64,000 nucleotides of DNA from Microbacterium aurantiacum (GTDB taxonomy: Bacteria; Actinomycetota; Actinomycetes; Actinomycetales; Microbacteriaceae). The position numbers were made by a program, and so were the translations under genes. Shown here in pieces: positions 23,777 through 32,903 of this stretch. Below the pieces are notes generated by a model. That model did no database searches, was not told the origin of the DNA, and was given only the letters and a program-made list of their open reading frames with translations. Where the stretch lies: the NCBI RefSeq assembly GCF_002872075.1, contig NZ_PGGU01000029.1, positions 133,435 to 197,434 of the forward strand, written 5' to 3'. Position 1 is the stretch's first letter; each line of letters opens with the position of its first letter.

Positions 23777-25012
23777 TTGAGCGAGAACACCCGACGCCGT
23801 CGCACCATCGCGCGGCATGGTCAGCTGCGCACACCCAGCTCGGCCTCTCAGCTGCTCAAGCTCATCGGCATCGCGATGGCCGTCGTGCTAGTCAGCGGCG
23901 TCGGCGTCGCGGCCTACGTGTTCTACGACCTCGCCAGCACGGTCACGGCGAACGCCGTCGAGCTCGACGGCCAGGAGGACCTCCCGCCGGACATCGGCGC
24001 ATACAAGGGCGGCTTCAATCTGCTCCTCACCGGTGTCGACACGTGTGAGGACGCGTACAAGCAGTACTTCGGCGAGCGTTGCGAGGGCCCGGATTCCGGG
24101 GGGACGCTCAACGATGTGAACCTGCTCATCCACGTCTCCGAGGAGCCCCGGCGCATCACGGCCGTCAGCTTCCCGCGCGACCTGATGATCCCGATCCCCG
24201 AGTGCGTGGATGCCGACGGCGACCTCCGCTCCGGGATGACCAAGCAGCCGCTGAACACCGCCTACACCGACGGCGGCCTCAACTGCGTGGTGAAGACGAT
24301 CTCCGAACTCACCGGCCAGGAGATCCAGTTCGCGGCATCCGTCACCTTCGGCGGGGTGATCGAGATCACGAACGCGATCGGCGGCGTCGAGGTCTGCCTC
24401 GCCAACCCCATTCAGGACGATCACACCGGCCTCGACATGGCGGCGGGAAACCACACCATCCAGGGGATCGAGGCGCTGCAGTTCCTCCGCACCCGCCACG
24501 GCGTGGGCGACGGCAGCGACCTCGGCCGCATCGGCAACCAGCAGCAGTACATGACGAGCCTGGCCCGCAAGATGATCAGCGGCGAGACGCTCGGCAACAT
24601 CCCGGTGATGCTGAAACTCGCGACCACCGGCGTCAAGAACCTTGAGCCCAGCCAGTCGCTCGCCGACCCGATGAAGATCGTGCAGATCGCACTCGCGGTG
24701 AAGGACGTGCCGTTCCAGGACATCGTCTTCCTGCAGTATCCGAACGTCACCGACTACGACGACCCCAACAAGGTCATCCCGGACGACGAGGCGGCCACCG
24801 CGATGTGGGACGCGATCAACGCCAACGCACAGCTGCAGATCACGCACGTGAACACCGAGAACGACGGTGTCGTGGTGACGGATCCCGCTCCCGTCGAGAC
24901 CGATCCGGCGGCGACGCCGGACCCGACGCAGACCGTGGTGGCGCTGCCGGATTCCATCAAGGGGAACTCCGCGGCTCAGCAGACCTGCTCGAACGGCAAC
25001 GTCCGCGAGTAG
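23777..25012 (+). CDS. LCP (LytR-CpsA-Psr) family cell-wall glycopolymer ligase
   Basis: A 411-residue membrane-anchored protein. A basic N-terminus is followed by one membrane segment around residues 28-50, then an extracellular LCP domain from about residue 78 (GFNLLLTGVD). Polyprenyl-phosphate-binding residues are in SFPRDLMIPIP and RTRHGVGDGSDLGRIGNQQQY, both standard LCP signatures. LCP proteins transfer teichoic-acid-like or other glycopolymers from lipid carriers to peptidoglycan. The start is TTG, with GAAAGG upstream. The last 50 residues are a Thr/Pro/Asp-rich tail. It stands alone between the tRNA and the convergent apionate operon. Confidence 0.92.
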   Translation: MSENTRRRRTIARHGQLRTPSSASQLLKLIGIAMAVVLVSGVGVAAYVFYDLASTVTANAVELDGQEDLPPDIGAYKGGFNLLLTGVDTCEDAYKQYFGERCEGPDSGGTLNDVNLLIHVSEEPRRITAVSFPRDLMIPIPECVDADGDLRSGMTKQPLNTAYTDGGLNCVVKTISELTGQEIQFAASVTFGGVIEITNAIGGVEVCLANPIQDDHTGLDMAAGNHTIQGIEALQFLRTRHGVGDGSDLGRIGNQQQYMTSLARKMISGETLGNIPVMLKLATTGVKNLEPSQSLADPMKIVQIALAVKDVPFQDIVFLQYPNVTDYDDPNKVIPDDEAATAMWDAINANAQLQITHVNTENDGVVVTDPAPVETDPAATPDPTQTVVALPDSIKGNSAAQQTCSNGNVRE

Positions 25013-25027
25013 GAGCGGTCTCGGCGG

Positions 25028-26761
25028 TCAGCCGAGCCGGGTACGGGTGATCGACGCAGGAGCGAGGCACACGGTCTCGCTGCCACGCGAGGTGACGACC
25101 TCCACAGAGCGATCGCGGTCGGCGACGTTCGCGATCAGGATGTCATCGCGGTCTCCGACGCGGCATCCGATCGCCCAGACGAGCCCATCCGGGCTCGGGC
25201 CGGTGAGCATTTCGGCGCCGTCGCGAGCGGAGAGGTCGGCGAGCTGGCGCAGCGCGTCGGCGACGGGGAGCGCGGTGCCGTCGGTGTCGCGGATGCCGCG
25301 GGGCCCCCACTCCTCGAACCACACGAGGGAGGCGACGCCGGGAACCGCGAAGGCGGCCGCGCTCGCGATCGTCCACGCCGCAAGCTCGGGGGCGGACTGC
25401 CGGGCATCGTCCACGCCGGTGAACTCGGGGCCGTAGCCGTCGCGGAGGTCGGCGTGCGGTGAGAGCGGTTGCGGCACCGCGGCCACGTCGTTAAAACGGG
25501 GGCGCAGCGTGAGGGGGCCGATGTGCACCGGCTTTCCTGCCGCGCGCTGCACGGTCTCCTCGGCGACGAGCCGCTGTATCGCGAGGGATTCGACGAGCTG
25601 CTCGGTGTCGACGCTGTGGAAGAGCGGCGTGACCGTGACGGAGATGCCGTCGAGGTCGTGCGGCAGTCGGTGCAGTTCGCGGTTGAGTTCCGTGAAGTGC
25701 GAGCGGCTTCCGCCGACGACCGGAACGCGGACGCCCTTGGCGTCGAGCGCCGCCCGTAGCAGCCCGATCGATTCGACGTCGGAAACGTGGCGGGCGTCGC
25801 CGTCCCGGTGGAAGGCGCTCATCCGCACGACGTTCTCGCCGCGGAGGGCGGCGACGGCATCCGACACCTTGTCGGGTGCGACCGGATCCAGGATCAGGCG
25901 CACGTCGAGTGGCAGACCCACGGAGGCGGCGCGCGCGAGCGCCGCACGCCAGTCGAGGCCGGCGAGGTCGGCCTCGACGAGCAGTACCGATCCCACCGGG
26001 TCGACGGCGGGCGCGGGATCGGGGGCGGAGGACGCGGCCACGCCGATCGCGGGGAACGGCCCGCCGGGGTGCAGGGAGATGGTCGCCGTCTGTTCCGAGG
26101 GCACATCGCCGGTTTCCGTCTCCGTCGCGCGGATGCGCACGGACTGCACGACGCGCTGCCCGGCGCCGACGGCGTACGGGAAGGGGAGTGCCAGCGGACG
26201 GCTGTACGTCTTGTACGACGCGTCGGTCCAGTTTCGCTGGTCCTCCATCTCGAACACATCGCCCGCGAAACGCAGGTCGAGCCGCACGCCGTCGCCGTCC
26301 CAGGCGAGGGCGGTGATGTCGCGCACCGGCTGCTGCGCGCTGATGCGCTCAGGGAACGCCGTCTGTGCCCTGCTGCCATCGGGATGCTGCGCCTCAAGGG
26401 AGCGACCCGCGACCTGCGGCGGATGCAGCACGACGAGCCCCGTGCGATTCGTGTCGACGTCGCGGGCCGCACGCAGGTCCATCGTGACGACCAGCTCCGC
26501 GTCGTCGACCGCGACCCGGACGATGCCCGAGAAGGGCGCCGGCTCACCGGAGTGCACCGAGAGTTCGAGCCCGCTCTCGTGGACGGTCACCGAATCGACC
26601 ACGAGCGGAACCGTGTTCCAGTCGCGGTCGCGCACGACGGCACGGATGCTCCGCAGCACCGACCGTCCGCGCCAGCGCAGGTCCGCGATCTCGTCATCGC
26701 GCCGCTCGAGGCTCCAGTCGCCCAGGGTCCGTCGATCGCGCTCGGCGCGGCTCCACGTCAT
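25028..26761 (-). CDS. apnL: Probable D-apionate lactonase (ApnL family)
   Basis: A 577-residue protein with no signal peptide. Overall layout, an N-terminal beta-rich region followed by a barrel-like region (SVLLVEADLAGLDWRAALARA; VPGVASLVWFEEWGPRG), fits my recollection of ApnL, the enzyme that opens D-apionolactone to D-apionate in oxidative D-apiose catabolism. The assignment leans on the neighbours: the next gene upstream is an ApnO-like oxidoisomerase and the operon then continues with decarboxylase and erythrulose enzymes. It is the last gene of the operon, 27 bases after ApnO, with AGAGGA before the ATG. By itself the sequence would be called hypothetical. Confidence 0.7.
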   Translation of the reverse strand: MTWSRAERDRRTLGDWSLERRDDEIADLRWRGRSVLRSIRAVVRDRDWNTVPLVVDSVTVHESGLELSVHSGEPAPFSGIVRVAVDDAELVVTMDLRAARDVDTNRTGLVVLHPPQVAGRSLEAQHPDGSRAQTAFPERISAQQPVRDITALAWDGDGVRLDLRFAGDVFEMEDQRNWTDASYKTYSRPLALPFPYAVGAGQRVVQSVRIRATETETGDVPSEQTATISLHPGGPFPAIGVAASSAPDPAPAVDPVGSVLLVEADLAGLDWRAALARAASVGLPLDVRLILDPVAPDKVSDAVAALRGENVVRMSAFHRDGDARHVSDVESIGLLRAALDAKGVRVPVVGGSRSHFTELNRELHRLPHDLDGISVTVTPLFHSVDTEQLVESLAIQRLVAEETVQRAAGKPVHIGPLTLRPRFNDVAAVPQPLSPHADLRDGYGPEFTGVDDARQSAPELAAWTIASAAAFAVPGVASLVWFEEWGPRGIRDTDGTALPVADALRQLADLSARDGAEMLTGPSPDGLVWAIGCRVGDRDDILIANVADRDRSVEVVTSRGSETVCLAPASITRTRLG

Positions 26762-26788
26762 CGCGTGTCCTCTCGGAGTGAATCCGGC

Positions 26789-27643
26789 TCAGCGCTGGAT
26801 CGCGTCCAAGTGCAGCATCCGGGCCAGGTTCTTGTCGAGCTCGTCATCGCGGAAGATCTTCTTCCAGTCGTCCTTGATGATGCTCTCGCGGCCGTAGTCC
26901 ATCGCGATCAGGCAGGCGTCGGAAAAGGGGTTGTCGCCGCGCAGGCCGTTGGCGAGTGCCACCTGGGTGTGACCGTACAGGATGCTGCGCGCCGCCGCCT
27001 CCGGTACGCCCATGGTGTGCACGGTCTCGTGCAGCGCCTCGTTCAGCAGGGCGCCGATCATGCACGCGACGGTCTCGACGAGCGTCGGCTCGAGCTGCGC
27101 GAGCTGCTTGACGCTGACCCAGTGCACGTCGATGACCGGCGCGTAGATGGCGCGGACGGTCGCCTCGACGATGGCCTTCTTGGCCTCGTCGTCGCTCTCG
27201 ATCGCGGCGATCGCGTCCTGCGGCGCGGCGATGCCGCCGAAGGTGTCGGCCCACTGCTCCGGCGTCTCGCGCTGCAGGAAGATCGACGGATGGCAGGGGT
27301 GCGCGACCGCCTGGATCACGTCGTCGCGGGTGGTGAGGAGCCCGGCATAGGCTGCGGCCGGGTCGAGCGTGAGCACGATGGCGCCGGAGCGCAGCTGCGG
27401 CACGAGGTCGGCGGTGACGGGTCCAAGGGCGAGGTCGGGCACGGCGAGCACGACGATGTCGGCGCCGGCGACGGCGGTCGCAGCGTCGGTCAGCTCGCGG
27501 CCCGCATCCGTCGTGCGCTGCTGGCCGGCGGGGGAGTTCTCGACGTACCAGACCGTGTGGTCGGTCTTCACGAGATTGTCGGACACGCGCATGCCCATCT
27601 TGCCGCCGGCGCCGATCACGGCGATCTTGTACGTGCTGGTCAT
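26789..27643 (-). CDS. apnO: Probable D-apionate oxidoisomerase (ApnO family)
   Basis: A 284-residue NAD-dependent dehydrogenase related to the 6-phosphogluconate dehydrogenase fold. The Rossmann motif is IAVIGAGGKMGMRV at the N-terminus; the C-terminal helical domain (QLEPTLVETVACMIGALLNE, HTMGVPEAAARSILYGHTQV) is that of the family called phosphogluconate dehydrogenase C-terminal-like, which contains ApnO. ApnO oxidises and rearranges D-apionate to 3-oxo-isoapionate. The ATG overlaps the stop of the decarboxylase gene by four bases. The set of neighbours makes the specific assignment likely; the protein alone would be called a NAD(P)-binding oxidoreductase. Confidence 0.75.
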   Translation of the reverse strand: MTSTYKIAVIGAGGKMGMRVSDNLVKTDHTVWYVENSPAGQQRTTDAGRELTDAATAVAGADIVVLAVPDLALGPVTADLVPQLRSGAIVLTLDPAAAYAGLLTTRDDVIQAVAHPCHPSIFLQRETPEQWADTFGGIAAPQDAIAAIESDDEAKKAIVEATVRAIYAPVIDVHWVSVKQLAQLEPTLVETVACMIGALLNEALHETVHTMGVPEAAARSILYGHTQVALANGLRGDNPFSDACLIAMDYGRESIIKDDWKKIFRDDELDKNLARMLHLDAIQR

Positions 27644-28434
27644 GGTGTGCTCCTCAGCTGTTCCAGGGTGATGCGGGTCCAGTCCCGCTCGGTACGGATG
27701 GTGGTGTCGGCGTCGCCCTGCCAGGGCAGCCAGTGCTCGACGATCTCGTTGATGCCGCGTTCCCGCGGGCGGACGGTGGCCGTCAGGTGGGCGTAGTCGT
27801 GCAGTCCGGAGCCCATGGTGGTGCCGGAGTACGTGAAGCCGACCCAGCCGGGCTGGCGGTCGAACGCGAAGTCCTTCACGTGCACGTTCCGGGTGAGGGC
27901 GGCGGTCTGCTCGACACAGGTGCGCGGGTTCTCCAGCCGCGCGACGACGTTGGCCGGGTCCAGGCAGATGCCGAGGTGCGGGCTGCCGACGCGCTCGATC
28001 AACCCGACGAGTTCATCGGTCGCGACCTGCTCGTAGGTCTCCAGCGCCAGGGTCACGCCGGCGGATTCGAAGGCGCGCATGCTGCTGAGCAGCCACGTCT
28101 CGGCCTCTGCCAGGGCGGGACGGCTGTCGGGGCCGAACAGCATGCTGCGGACGAGCCGTGCGTCGAAGACATCGGCGAGGCGCAGGAAGTGGTCGAGGTG
28201 CTCGGGGACGATGCCCTTCGTGCCGAGCTCGATCGTGAGGCCCAGGTCGCGGGCGGCGCGGGCGGCGTCGCGCAGCTCCGCGTCGCTCATGGTCGTCAGC
28301 GGCGCATAGTCGCAGATCTGGAAGAGATCGACGCTCTGTGCGCGGGTGTCCTCGAACGCGCCGATCAGGCTGAGCGGCGTGACCGCGCGCTCGGAGTGCT
28401 GCCAGAAGTAGGCATAGGTGCCGAGGCCGATCAT
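27640..28434 (-). CDS. oiaC: Sugar phosphate isomerase/epimerase fold protein, probable 3-oxo-isoapionate decarboxylase (OiaC)
   Basis: A 264-residue xylose-isomerase-like TIM barrel (AP endonuclease 2 superfamily). Metal-site motifs are visible in order: LALETYEQV (Glu), GICLDPANV (Asp), NVHVKDFAF (His and Asp). The family includes isomerases, epimerases and the decarboxylase OiaC, which converts 3-oxo-isoapionate to L-erythrulose and CO2. That activity would exactly join the ApnO product to the L-erythrulose kinase encoded in the same operon, so OiaC is the preferred call. Its ATG overlaps the stop of the upstream TIM-like gene (ATGA). Confidence 0.7.
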   Translation of the reverse strand: MIGLGTYAYFWQHSERAVTPLSLIGAFEDTRAQSVDLFQICDYAPLTTMSDAELRDAARAARDLGLTIELGTKGIVPEHLDHFLRLADVFDARLVRSMLFGPDSRPALAEAETWLLSSMRAFESAGVTLALETYEQVATDELVGLIERVGSPHLGICLDPANVVARLENPRTCVEQTAALTRNVHVKDFAFDRQPGWVGFTYSGTTMGSGLHDYAHLTATVRPRERGINEIVEHWLPWQGDADTTIRTERDWTRITLEQLRSTP

Positions 28435-29222
28435 GGGGTGCCCCCACTGGAACCCCGAGTCCGTCGCAGGGCGGCGAGGGCGGATGCCTCGTCGAGGACT
28501 GTGGCCAGTGCGGTCGGGTCGTGCGCGAACCGGCCGAGGAACACGCCGTCGACCGCATCGCCGAGTGCCGACAGGAGTCCTGGACCGGCGGCGCCCCCGT
28601 AGATCGTCGCCGAGCCGGCGCGATCGGGATCGGCGTCGAGGGCGGCGCGGAGAGCGGTCGCGACGGTGCGGATGTGATCGTGCGGCGCGGGCTCAGGAGC
28701 ACCGATGGCCCAGACCGGCTCGTAGGCGACGATGACGGGACCTGCCCCGGCGCCCTCGAGCGCCGAGCGCAACTGCGCGACGGAGGCGTCGGATGCGGCA
28801 TCCGGATCCAGGCGTGCGGTTTCGCCGATGCAGAGCAGAGGGGAGAGTCCCGCCCGCAGTGCGCAGCGGGTCTTCGCGGCGACCACGTCGTCCGTCTCGC
28901 CGTAGAGACGGCGGCGTTCGGCGTGACCGATCTCGGCGATCGACGCACCGACTTCGGCGAGCTCTGACGCGGCGACCTCGCCCGTGAACGCACCGGACTC
29001 CTCGGCGGCGGCATCCTGACCGCCGATGCGGACGGGCGTGCCGGCGAAGGCGGAGATCGCGGGGAGCACCTGCAGGTACGACGGGGTGACGAAGAGCTGC
29101 ACCGCGCCGCTCTGCACGCCGGGATGGGCGCGCGCGATCGCCGCGACATCGTCGAACCAGGCGCGTGCGCGGGCGTGCCCGAAGTACATCTTCAGGCTCA
29201 CCCCCACGATCACCGGCGACAT
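28431..29222 (-). CDS. lerI: Triosephosphate isomerase-like protein, probable L-erythrulose-1-phosphate isomerase (LerI)
   Basis: A 263-residue TIM-fold isomerase. Catalytic Lys11 lies in VSLKMYFG instead of the NWKMN of glycolytic TIM, His100 in IGHAERR and Glu168 in AYEPVWAIG. The SLKMYF wording is characteristic of the LerI/EryH branch, which interconverts L-erythrulose 1-phosphate and D-erythrulose 4-phosphate, and is not the housekeeping enzyme. The ATG at 29222 shares a base with the stop of the RpiB-like gene; a longer frame upstream is out of family. Neighbouring kinase and RpiB-like genes complete the erythrulose route. Confidence 0.82.
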   Translation of the reverse strand: MSPVIVGVSLKMYFGHARARAWFDDVAAIARAHPGVQSGAVQLFVTPSYLQVLPAISAFAGTPVRIGGQDAAAEESGAFTGEVAASELAEVGASIAEIGHAERRRLYGETDDVVAAKTRCALRAGLSPLLCIGETARLDPDAASDASVAQLRSALEGAGAGPVIVAYEPVWAIGAPEPAPHDHIRTVATALRAALDADPDRAGSATIYGGAAGPGLLSALGDAVDGVFLGRFAHDPTALATVLDEASALAALRRTRGSSGGTP

Positions 29223-29692
29223 CAGCAGGATCCGGTGGTCTCGTACTCGCCGATGACCGCGACCTTCTCGGCCGAGGCGCTGGTCTCGTCGAACCGGTAT
29301 GTGAGCCACTCGCGCACGAGGCGGCGGGCGAGCTCGATGCCGATGACGCGCTGACCCATCGTGAGCACCTGGGCGTTGTTGGAGAGCACCCCTCGTTCCA
29401 CCGAGAACGAGTCGTGCGCGGTGACGGCGCGGATGCCGGCGACCTTGTTCGCCGCGATCGCGACGCCGAGGCCGGTGCCGCAGATCAGCAGCGCGCGGTC
29501 GGCCTCGCCGCGGGCGACGAGTTCCGCGGCGGCGATCGCGACGCGGGGATAGGCGGTGTGGCCGTCGGCGTCCACGCCCACGTCGACGACGCTCGCGACG
29601 ACGCCGTTCTGCTCAAGGTCCTTCTTCAGGATCTCCTTGTAGTCGAAGCCGGCGTCGTCGCAGCCGATCACCAGGCGCAGGGGTTCAGTCAT
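29222..29692 (-). CDS. derI: RpiB/LacAB-family isomerase, probable D-erythrulose-4-phosphate isomerase (DerI)
   Basis: A 156-residue member of the RpiB/LacA/LacB family. It has the expected segments VIGCDDAGFDYKE (substrate phosphate loop and start), LICGTGLGVAIAANK with the active-site cysteine, and NAQVLTMGQRVIG. In place of a pentose phosphate, members in erythritol/threitol loci (DerI/EryI) convert D-erythrulose 4-phosphate to D-erythrose 4-phosphate. Pairing with a LerI-like TIM and a DhaK-like kinase supports that role. It overlaps the kinase gene by eight bases. Confidence 0.82.
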   Translation of the reverse strand: MTEPLRLVIGCDDAGFDYKEILKKDLEQNGVVASVVDVGVDADGHTAYPRVAIAAAELVARGEADRALLICGTGLGVAIAANKVAGIRAVTAHDSFSVERGVLSNNAQVLTMGQRVIGIELARRLVREWLTYRFDETSASAEKVAVIGEYETTGSC

Positions 29693-31424
29693 CGGAGTTC
29701 CTTTCGAGGTCGGCGAGAAGCTCGCCGACGGCGGTCACGATCAGCGCGAGGGAGTGCGCGCCGGGGTCGGGTGTGCCGACGCTGTGCTGCCCGTGGGCGC
29801 GGGCCCGGCCCATGCGCGGGAGCAGATCGGCGGTGGCGGCGGCCGCACGGGTGGCGTCCGCGGCGGCGGTGCGCCAGGCATCGGCGAGCGAGGAACCCGC
29901 GTCGACCTGATCGGTCAGCGTGGCGCCGAAGGGCACGAGGGCGTCGACGAGCGTCTTGTCGCCGATCTCGGCCTTTCCGTACTCCATGACGCCTCGGGCG
30001 CCGGCGTCGACTCCGGCCGCGATGGCAGCGGCATCCGGCCGACCGGCGTCGCCGAGGCGCGCCGCGATGGCGTTCAGGATGACGCCCCACAGTGCGCCCG
30101 AGGTGCCGCCCGCCCGGTCGGCCCAGGCGTCGGCCGCACGGGTGAGGGTGGTGGCGGCGCCTGCGCCGGCCTGGACGGCCCCGGTCGCGGCGGCGAGGGC
30201 TGCGTGCGAGCCGCGCTGCATCCCGATGCCGTGGTCGCCGTCGCCGGCGACGGCATCGATGCGGCCGAACTCCTCGACGTGCTCGTCGACGGTGTCGACG
30301 ATGCGCTGCACGGCGGCGTGCACGACGGATGCGGCGGCGGCCGAGTCCTCGTCGCCGGGCTCGATGGCGGCTGCGGCTACCGGGTCGGAGTCATGGACCT
30401 CGGCCCGCGCGGCCGGAGCCACCGATCCACGGCGGTACGCCGGGGTGTCGACCGGGGTCTCCCAGAGCTGCTCGAGCTCGTCGTCCAGCCAGAACAGTGT
30501 CAGCGAGGTGCCGGCCATGTCGAAGCTCGTGCAGTATTCGCCCACGTGCGGATCCACGAGGACCAGCCCTGCGTCGGTCAGCAGCCGCGCGATGCGGCGG
30601 TAGACGACGAACATCTCCTCGTACTTCAGCGACCCGAGTCCGTTGAGGATCGGCACGACGTGAGCGCCAGCCGGCTCGATGCCGTCCGGGATCTCCTCGA
30701 GGAGCCGGCTCACGAGCAGTTCGGCGAGGCCGTCGGCGGTCGGGATGTCCGTCTCGTCGATGCCGGGTTCGCCGTGGATGCCGAGGCCGATCGCCATGCG
30801 GCCGGCGGGAACGGTGAACAGCGGCTCGGGGGCGCCGGGGAGCGTGCAGCCGCTGAACGCGACGCCGATGGAGCGTGTGCGGTCGTTCGCCCGGCTCGCG
30901 ACGCGAGTGACGCCGGCGAGGTCGTAGCCGGCCTCCGCGGCGGCCGCGGCGGTGCGGAACACCGTGAGGTCGCCGGCGATGCCGCGGCGCTTGTGCTTCT
31001 CCGCGGGCGAGGCGCTGAAGATGTCGTCGGTCACCGCGACCGTCTCGCACGCGATGCCCTCGGCGCGGAGTCGCTCCTGCGCGGCGTCGAAGTTGAGCAC
31101 GTCGCCGGCGTAGTTGCCGTAACTCAGGAACACGCCCGCACCGCGGTCGGCGGCCTTCGCAACGGTGTGCACCTGCTGTGTCGACGGAGACGCGAAGAGG
31201 TTGCCCATCACGGCGCCGTGGGCGAGGCCCTGGCCGACGAGTCCGCCGAACGCGGGGTAGTGCCCAGAGCCGCCGCCGATCACGACGGCGACCTGTCCCT
31301 CCGGGACGACCGTGCTGCGCACCACGCCGCCGGGAACCCCGCGCACCGAGCGCTCGTTCGCGGCGAGGAAGCCCGCGATCATCTCGTCAGCGAAGTCGGC
31401 CGGGTCGTTCCAGAGCCGGGTCAT
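29685..31424 (-). CDS. lerK: DhaK-DhaL fusion kinase, probable L-erythrulose kinase (LerK)
   Basis: A 579-residue ATP-dependent dihydroxyacetone-type kinase with both domains in one chain. DhaK spans about residues 1-335, with GGGSGHYPAFGG and the substrate-binding histidine His217 in GIHGEPG; DhaL spans about 360-579, with the metal-binding aspartates in GDGDHGIGM (395-397) and GGTSGALWG. The GSGHYPAF wording, not GSGHEP, is usual in the L-erythrulose kinase group. Product would be L-erythrulose 1-phosphate for the LerI-like isomerase. The ATG overlaps the transporter stop (ATGA). Confidence 0.85.
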   Translation of the reverse strand: MTRLWNDPADFADEMIAGFLAANERSVRGVPGGVVRSTVVPEGQVAVVIGGGSGHYPAFGGLVGQGLAHGAVMGNLFASPSTQQVHTVAKAADRGAGVFLSYGNYAGDVLNFDAAQERLRAEGIACETVAVTDDIFSASPAEKHKRRGIAGDLTVFRTAAAAAEAGYDLAGVTRVASRANDRTRSIGVAFSGCTLPGAPEPLFTVPAGRMAIGLGIHGEPGIDETDIPTADGLAELLVSRLLEEIPDGIEPAGAHVVPILNGLGSLKYEEMFVVYRRIARLLTDAGLVLVDPHVGEYCTSFDMAGTSLTLFWLDDELEQLWETPVDTPAYRRGSVAPAARAEVHDSDPVAAAAIEPGDEDSAAAASVVHAAVQRIVDTVDEHVEEFGRIDAVAGDGDHGIGMQRGSHAALAAATGAVQAGAGAATTLTRAADAWADRAGGTSGALWGVILNAIAARLGDAGRPDAAAIAAGVDAGARGVMEYGKAEIGDKTLVDALVPFGATLTDQVDAGSSLADAWRTAAADATRAAAATADLLPRMGRARAHGQHSVGTPDPGAHSLALIVTAVGELLADLERNSDD

Positions 31425-32785
31425 CGGATGTCACCGACCGGGGCCGCCACTGTGGCCTCGGCAGAGGGGAGACGCACCCGGTTGCTCCGGGCGAGCAGGA
31501 TCATCAGCATCGCGGAGAGCAGCATGAAGCCGCCGACGATGAACATCGGCACCTCGTAGCCGCCGGTCCAGTCGTGCACCGCTCCGGTGATGTAGGGCGC
31601 GCTGAACCCGGCGAGGTTGCCGACCGTGTTGATGAGCGCGACGCCGGCCGCGGCGGCCACGCCGGTGAGGAACTGCGTCGGCAGCGTCCAGAAGTTCGGC
31701 AGGGCGGCGAAGATCGCGCAGGCGGTGATGGTGATCACAGCGATGGTCGCGACCGGGGAGCCGGTGAACAGTGCGACCGGGATCGAGGCGGCGCCGGCGA
31801 GGGCCGGAATCGCGATGTGCCAGGTCTTGAGCCCGCGCTTTCCGGCATCCCTCGACCAGAAGTACATGACGAAAGCGGCCGGCAGATACGGGATCGCGGT
31901 GATCAGGCCCTTCTGGAAGACGTCGTAGGTGGTGCCGGTCTGCGCCTGGAACCCCTCGATGATCGTGGGGAGGAAGAACGCCAGCGCGTACAGGCCGTAG
32001 ATGAAGCCGAAGTAGATGAACGACAGCATCCACACCCGTCCGCTGGTGAAGGCGAAGCGCACCGAGACGTGCTTCTGGTTTCCCGCGGTGGTCTGACGCT
32101 CGGCCTCGAGAGCCGAGGTGAGCCAGGTCTGCTCTTCGAGCGTGAGCCACTTCGCATCCGACGGCTTGTCCTTGAGATAGAACCAGGCGATGATGCCGAC
32201 GGCGATCGCCGGGATCGCGACGCCCATGAACATGAAGCGCCAGCCCTCAAGGCCGAAGAAGACGCCGTGCTGCTGGATGAGGGCGCCGGCCAGCGGAGCC
32301 CCGATGACGGTGGTCAGCGGCTGAGCCAGATAGAAGAGCATCAGGATGCGGCCGCGGTACTGCGAGGGCACCCACAGGCTGAGGAAGAGGATCGCGCCCG
32401 GGAAGAAGCCGGCTTCGGCGACACCGAGCAGGAACCGCAGGGCGACGAGCTGCTCGAAGTTCTGCACCCAGGTGAACAGGAGGGCGACGATGCCCCAGCT
32501 GATCATGATGCGGGCGAGCCAACGGCGGGCACCGAAACGGTGCAGGGCGAGGTTCGAGGGGATCTCCAGCAGGATGTAGCCCACGAAGAAGACGCCAGAG
32601 GCGAAGCCGAACTGCGCGGCGCTGAGCGCCAGGTCGTCGTTCATGCCGTTGGGGGCCGCGAACCCGATCGCGGTGCGGTCGAGGTAGTTGATGAAGAACA
32701 TCAGCGCCACGAACGGCACGAGGCGGAACGCCACCTTGCGGATCGCTGATCGGGCGACGGGTAACTCGCTCTGGGTGGTGTCCAC
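31421..32785 (-). CDS. MFS transporter, anion:cation symporter (ACS) family
   Basis: A 454-residue permease with about twelve membrane segments. The segment RLVPFVALMFFINYLDRTAIGFAAP at the first membrane helix, and EAGFFPGAILFLSLWVPSQYRGR in helix 4, are hallmarks of the ACS/phthalate-glucarate permease group, which imports organic and sugar acids by proton symport. It is the first gene of the operon, so it is a good candidate importer of D-apionate or a related acid. The GTG at 32785 is preferred because AGGAG lies five bases upstream; the frame remains open farther but runs into the divergent promoter region. Confidence 0.88.
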   Translation of the reverse strand: MDTTQSELPVARSAIRKVAFRLVPFVALMFFINYLDRTAIGFAAPNGMNDDLALSAAQFGFASGVFFVGYILLEIPSNLALHRFGARRWLARIMISWGIVALLFTWVQNFEQLVALRFLLGVAEAGFFPGAILFLSLWVPSQYRGRILMLFYLAQPLTTVIGAPLAGALIQQHGVFFGLEGWRFMFMGVAIPAIAVGIIAWFYLKDKPSDAKWLTLEEQTWLTSALEAERQTTAGNQKHVSVRFAFTSGRVWMLSFIYFGFIYGLYALAFFLPTIIEGFQAQTGTTYDVFQKGLITAIPYLPAAFVMYFWSRDAGKRGLKTWHIAIPALAGAASIPVALFTGSPVATIAVITITACAIFAALPNFWTLPTQFLTGVAAAAGVALINTVGNLAGFSAPYITGAVHDWTGGYEVPMFIVGGFMLLSAMLMILLARSNRVRLPSAEATVAAPVGDIR

Positions 32786-32839
32786 GATGACTCCTGAATC
32801 GACGGTGACCGTGCCTCGTGGTCGAGGCGCTCCGTCTAT

Positions 32840-32881
32840 ATTGGCGAACCGGTTGACCAATTTCAAGTCGGAACCGATATT
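32840..32881. promoter_or_regulatory. Divergent promoter with GntR-type operator
   Basis: Positions 32840-32861 form a 22-bp near-palindrome: ATTGG and CCAAT arms around the centre AACCGGTT. The plus-strand promoter of the GntR gene uses TTGACC (32853-32858), a 17-base spacer and GATATT (32876-32881). A minus-strand -10-like TATAGA/AATATA lies just left of the palindrome for the transporter operon. A regulator here could control both directions. Confidence 0.7.
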
Positions 32882-32903
32882 CGCGGCCGGTAAGTTGGCA
32901 TGC

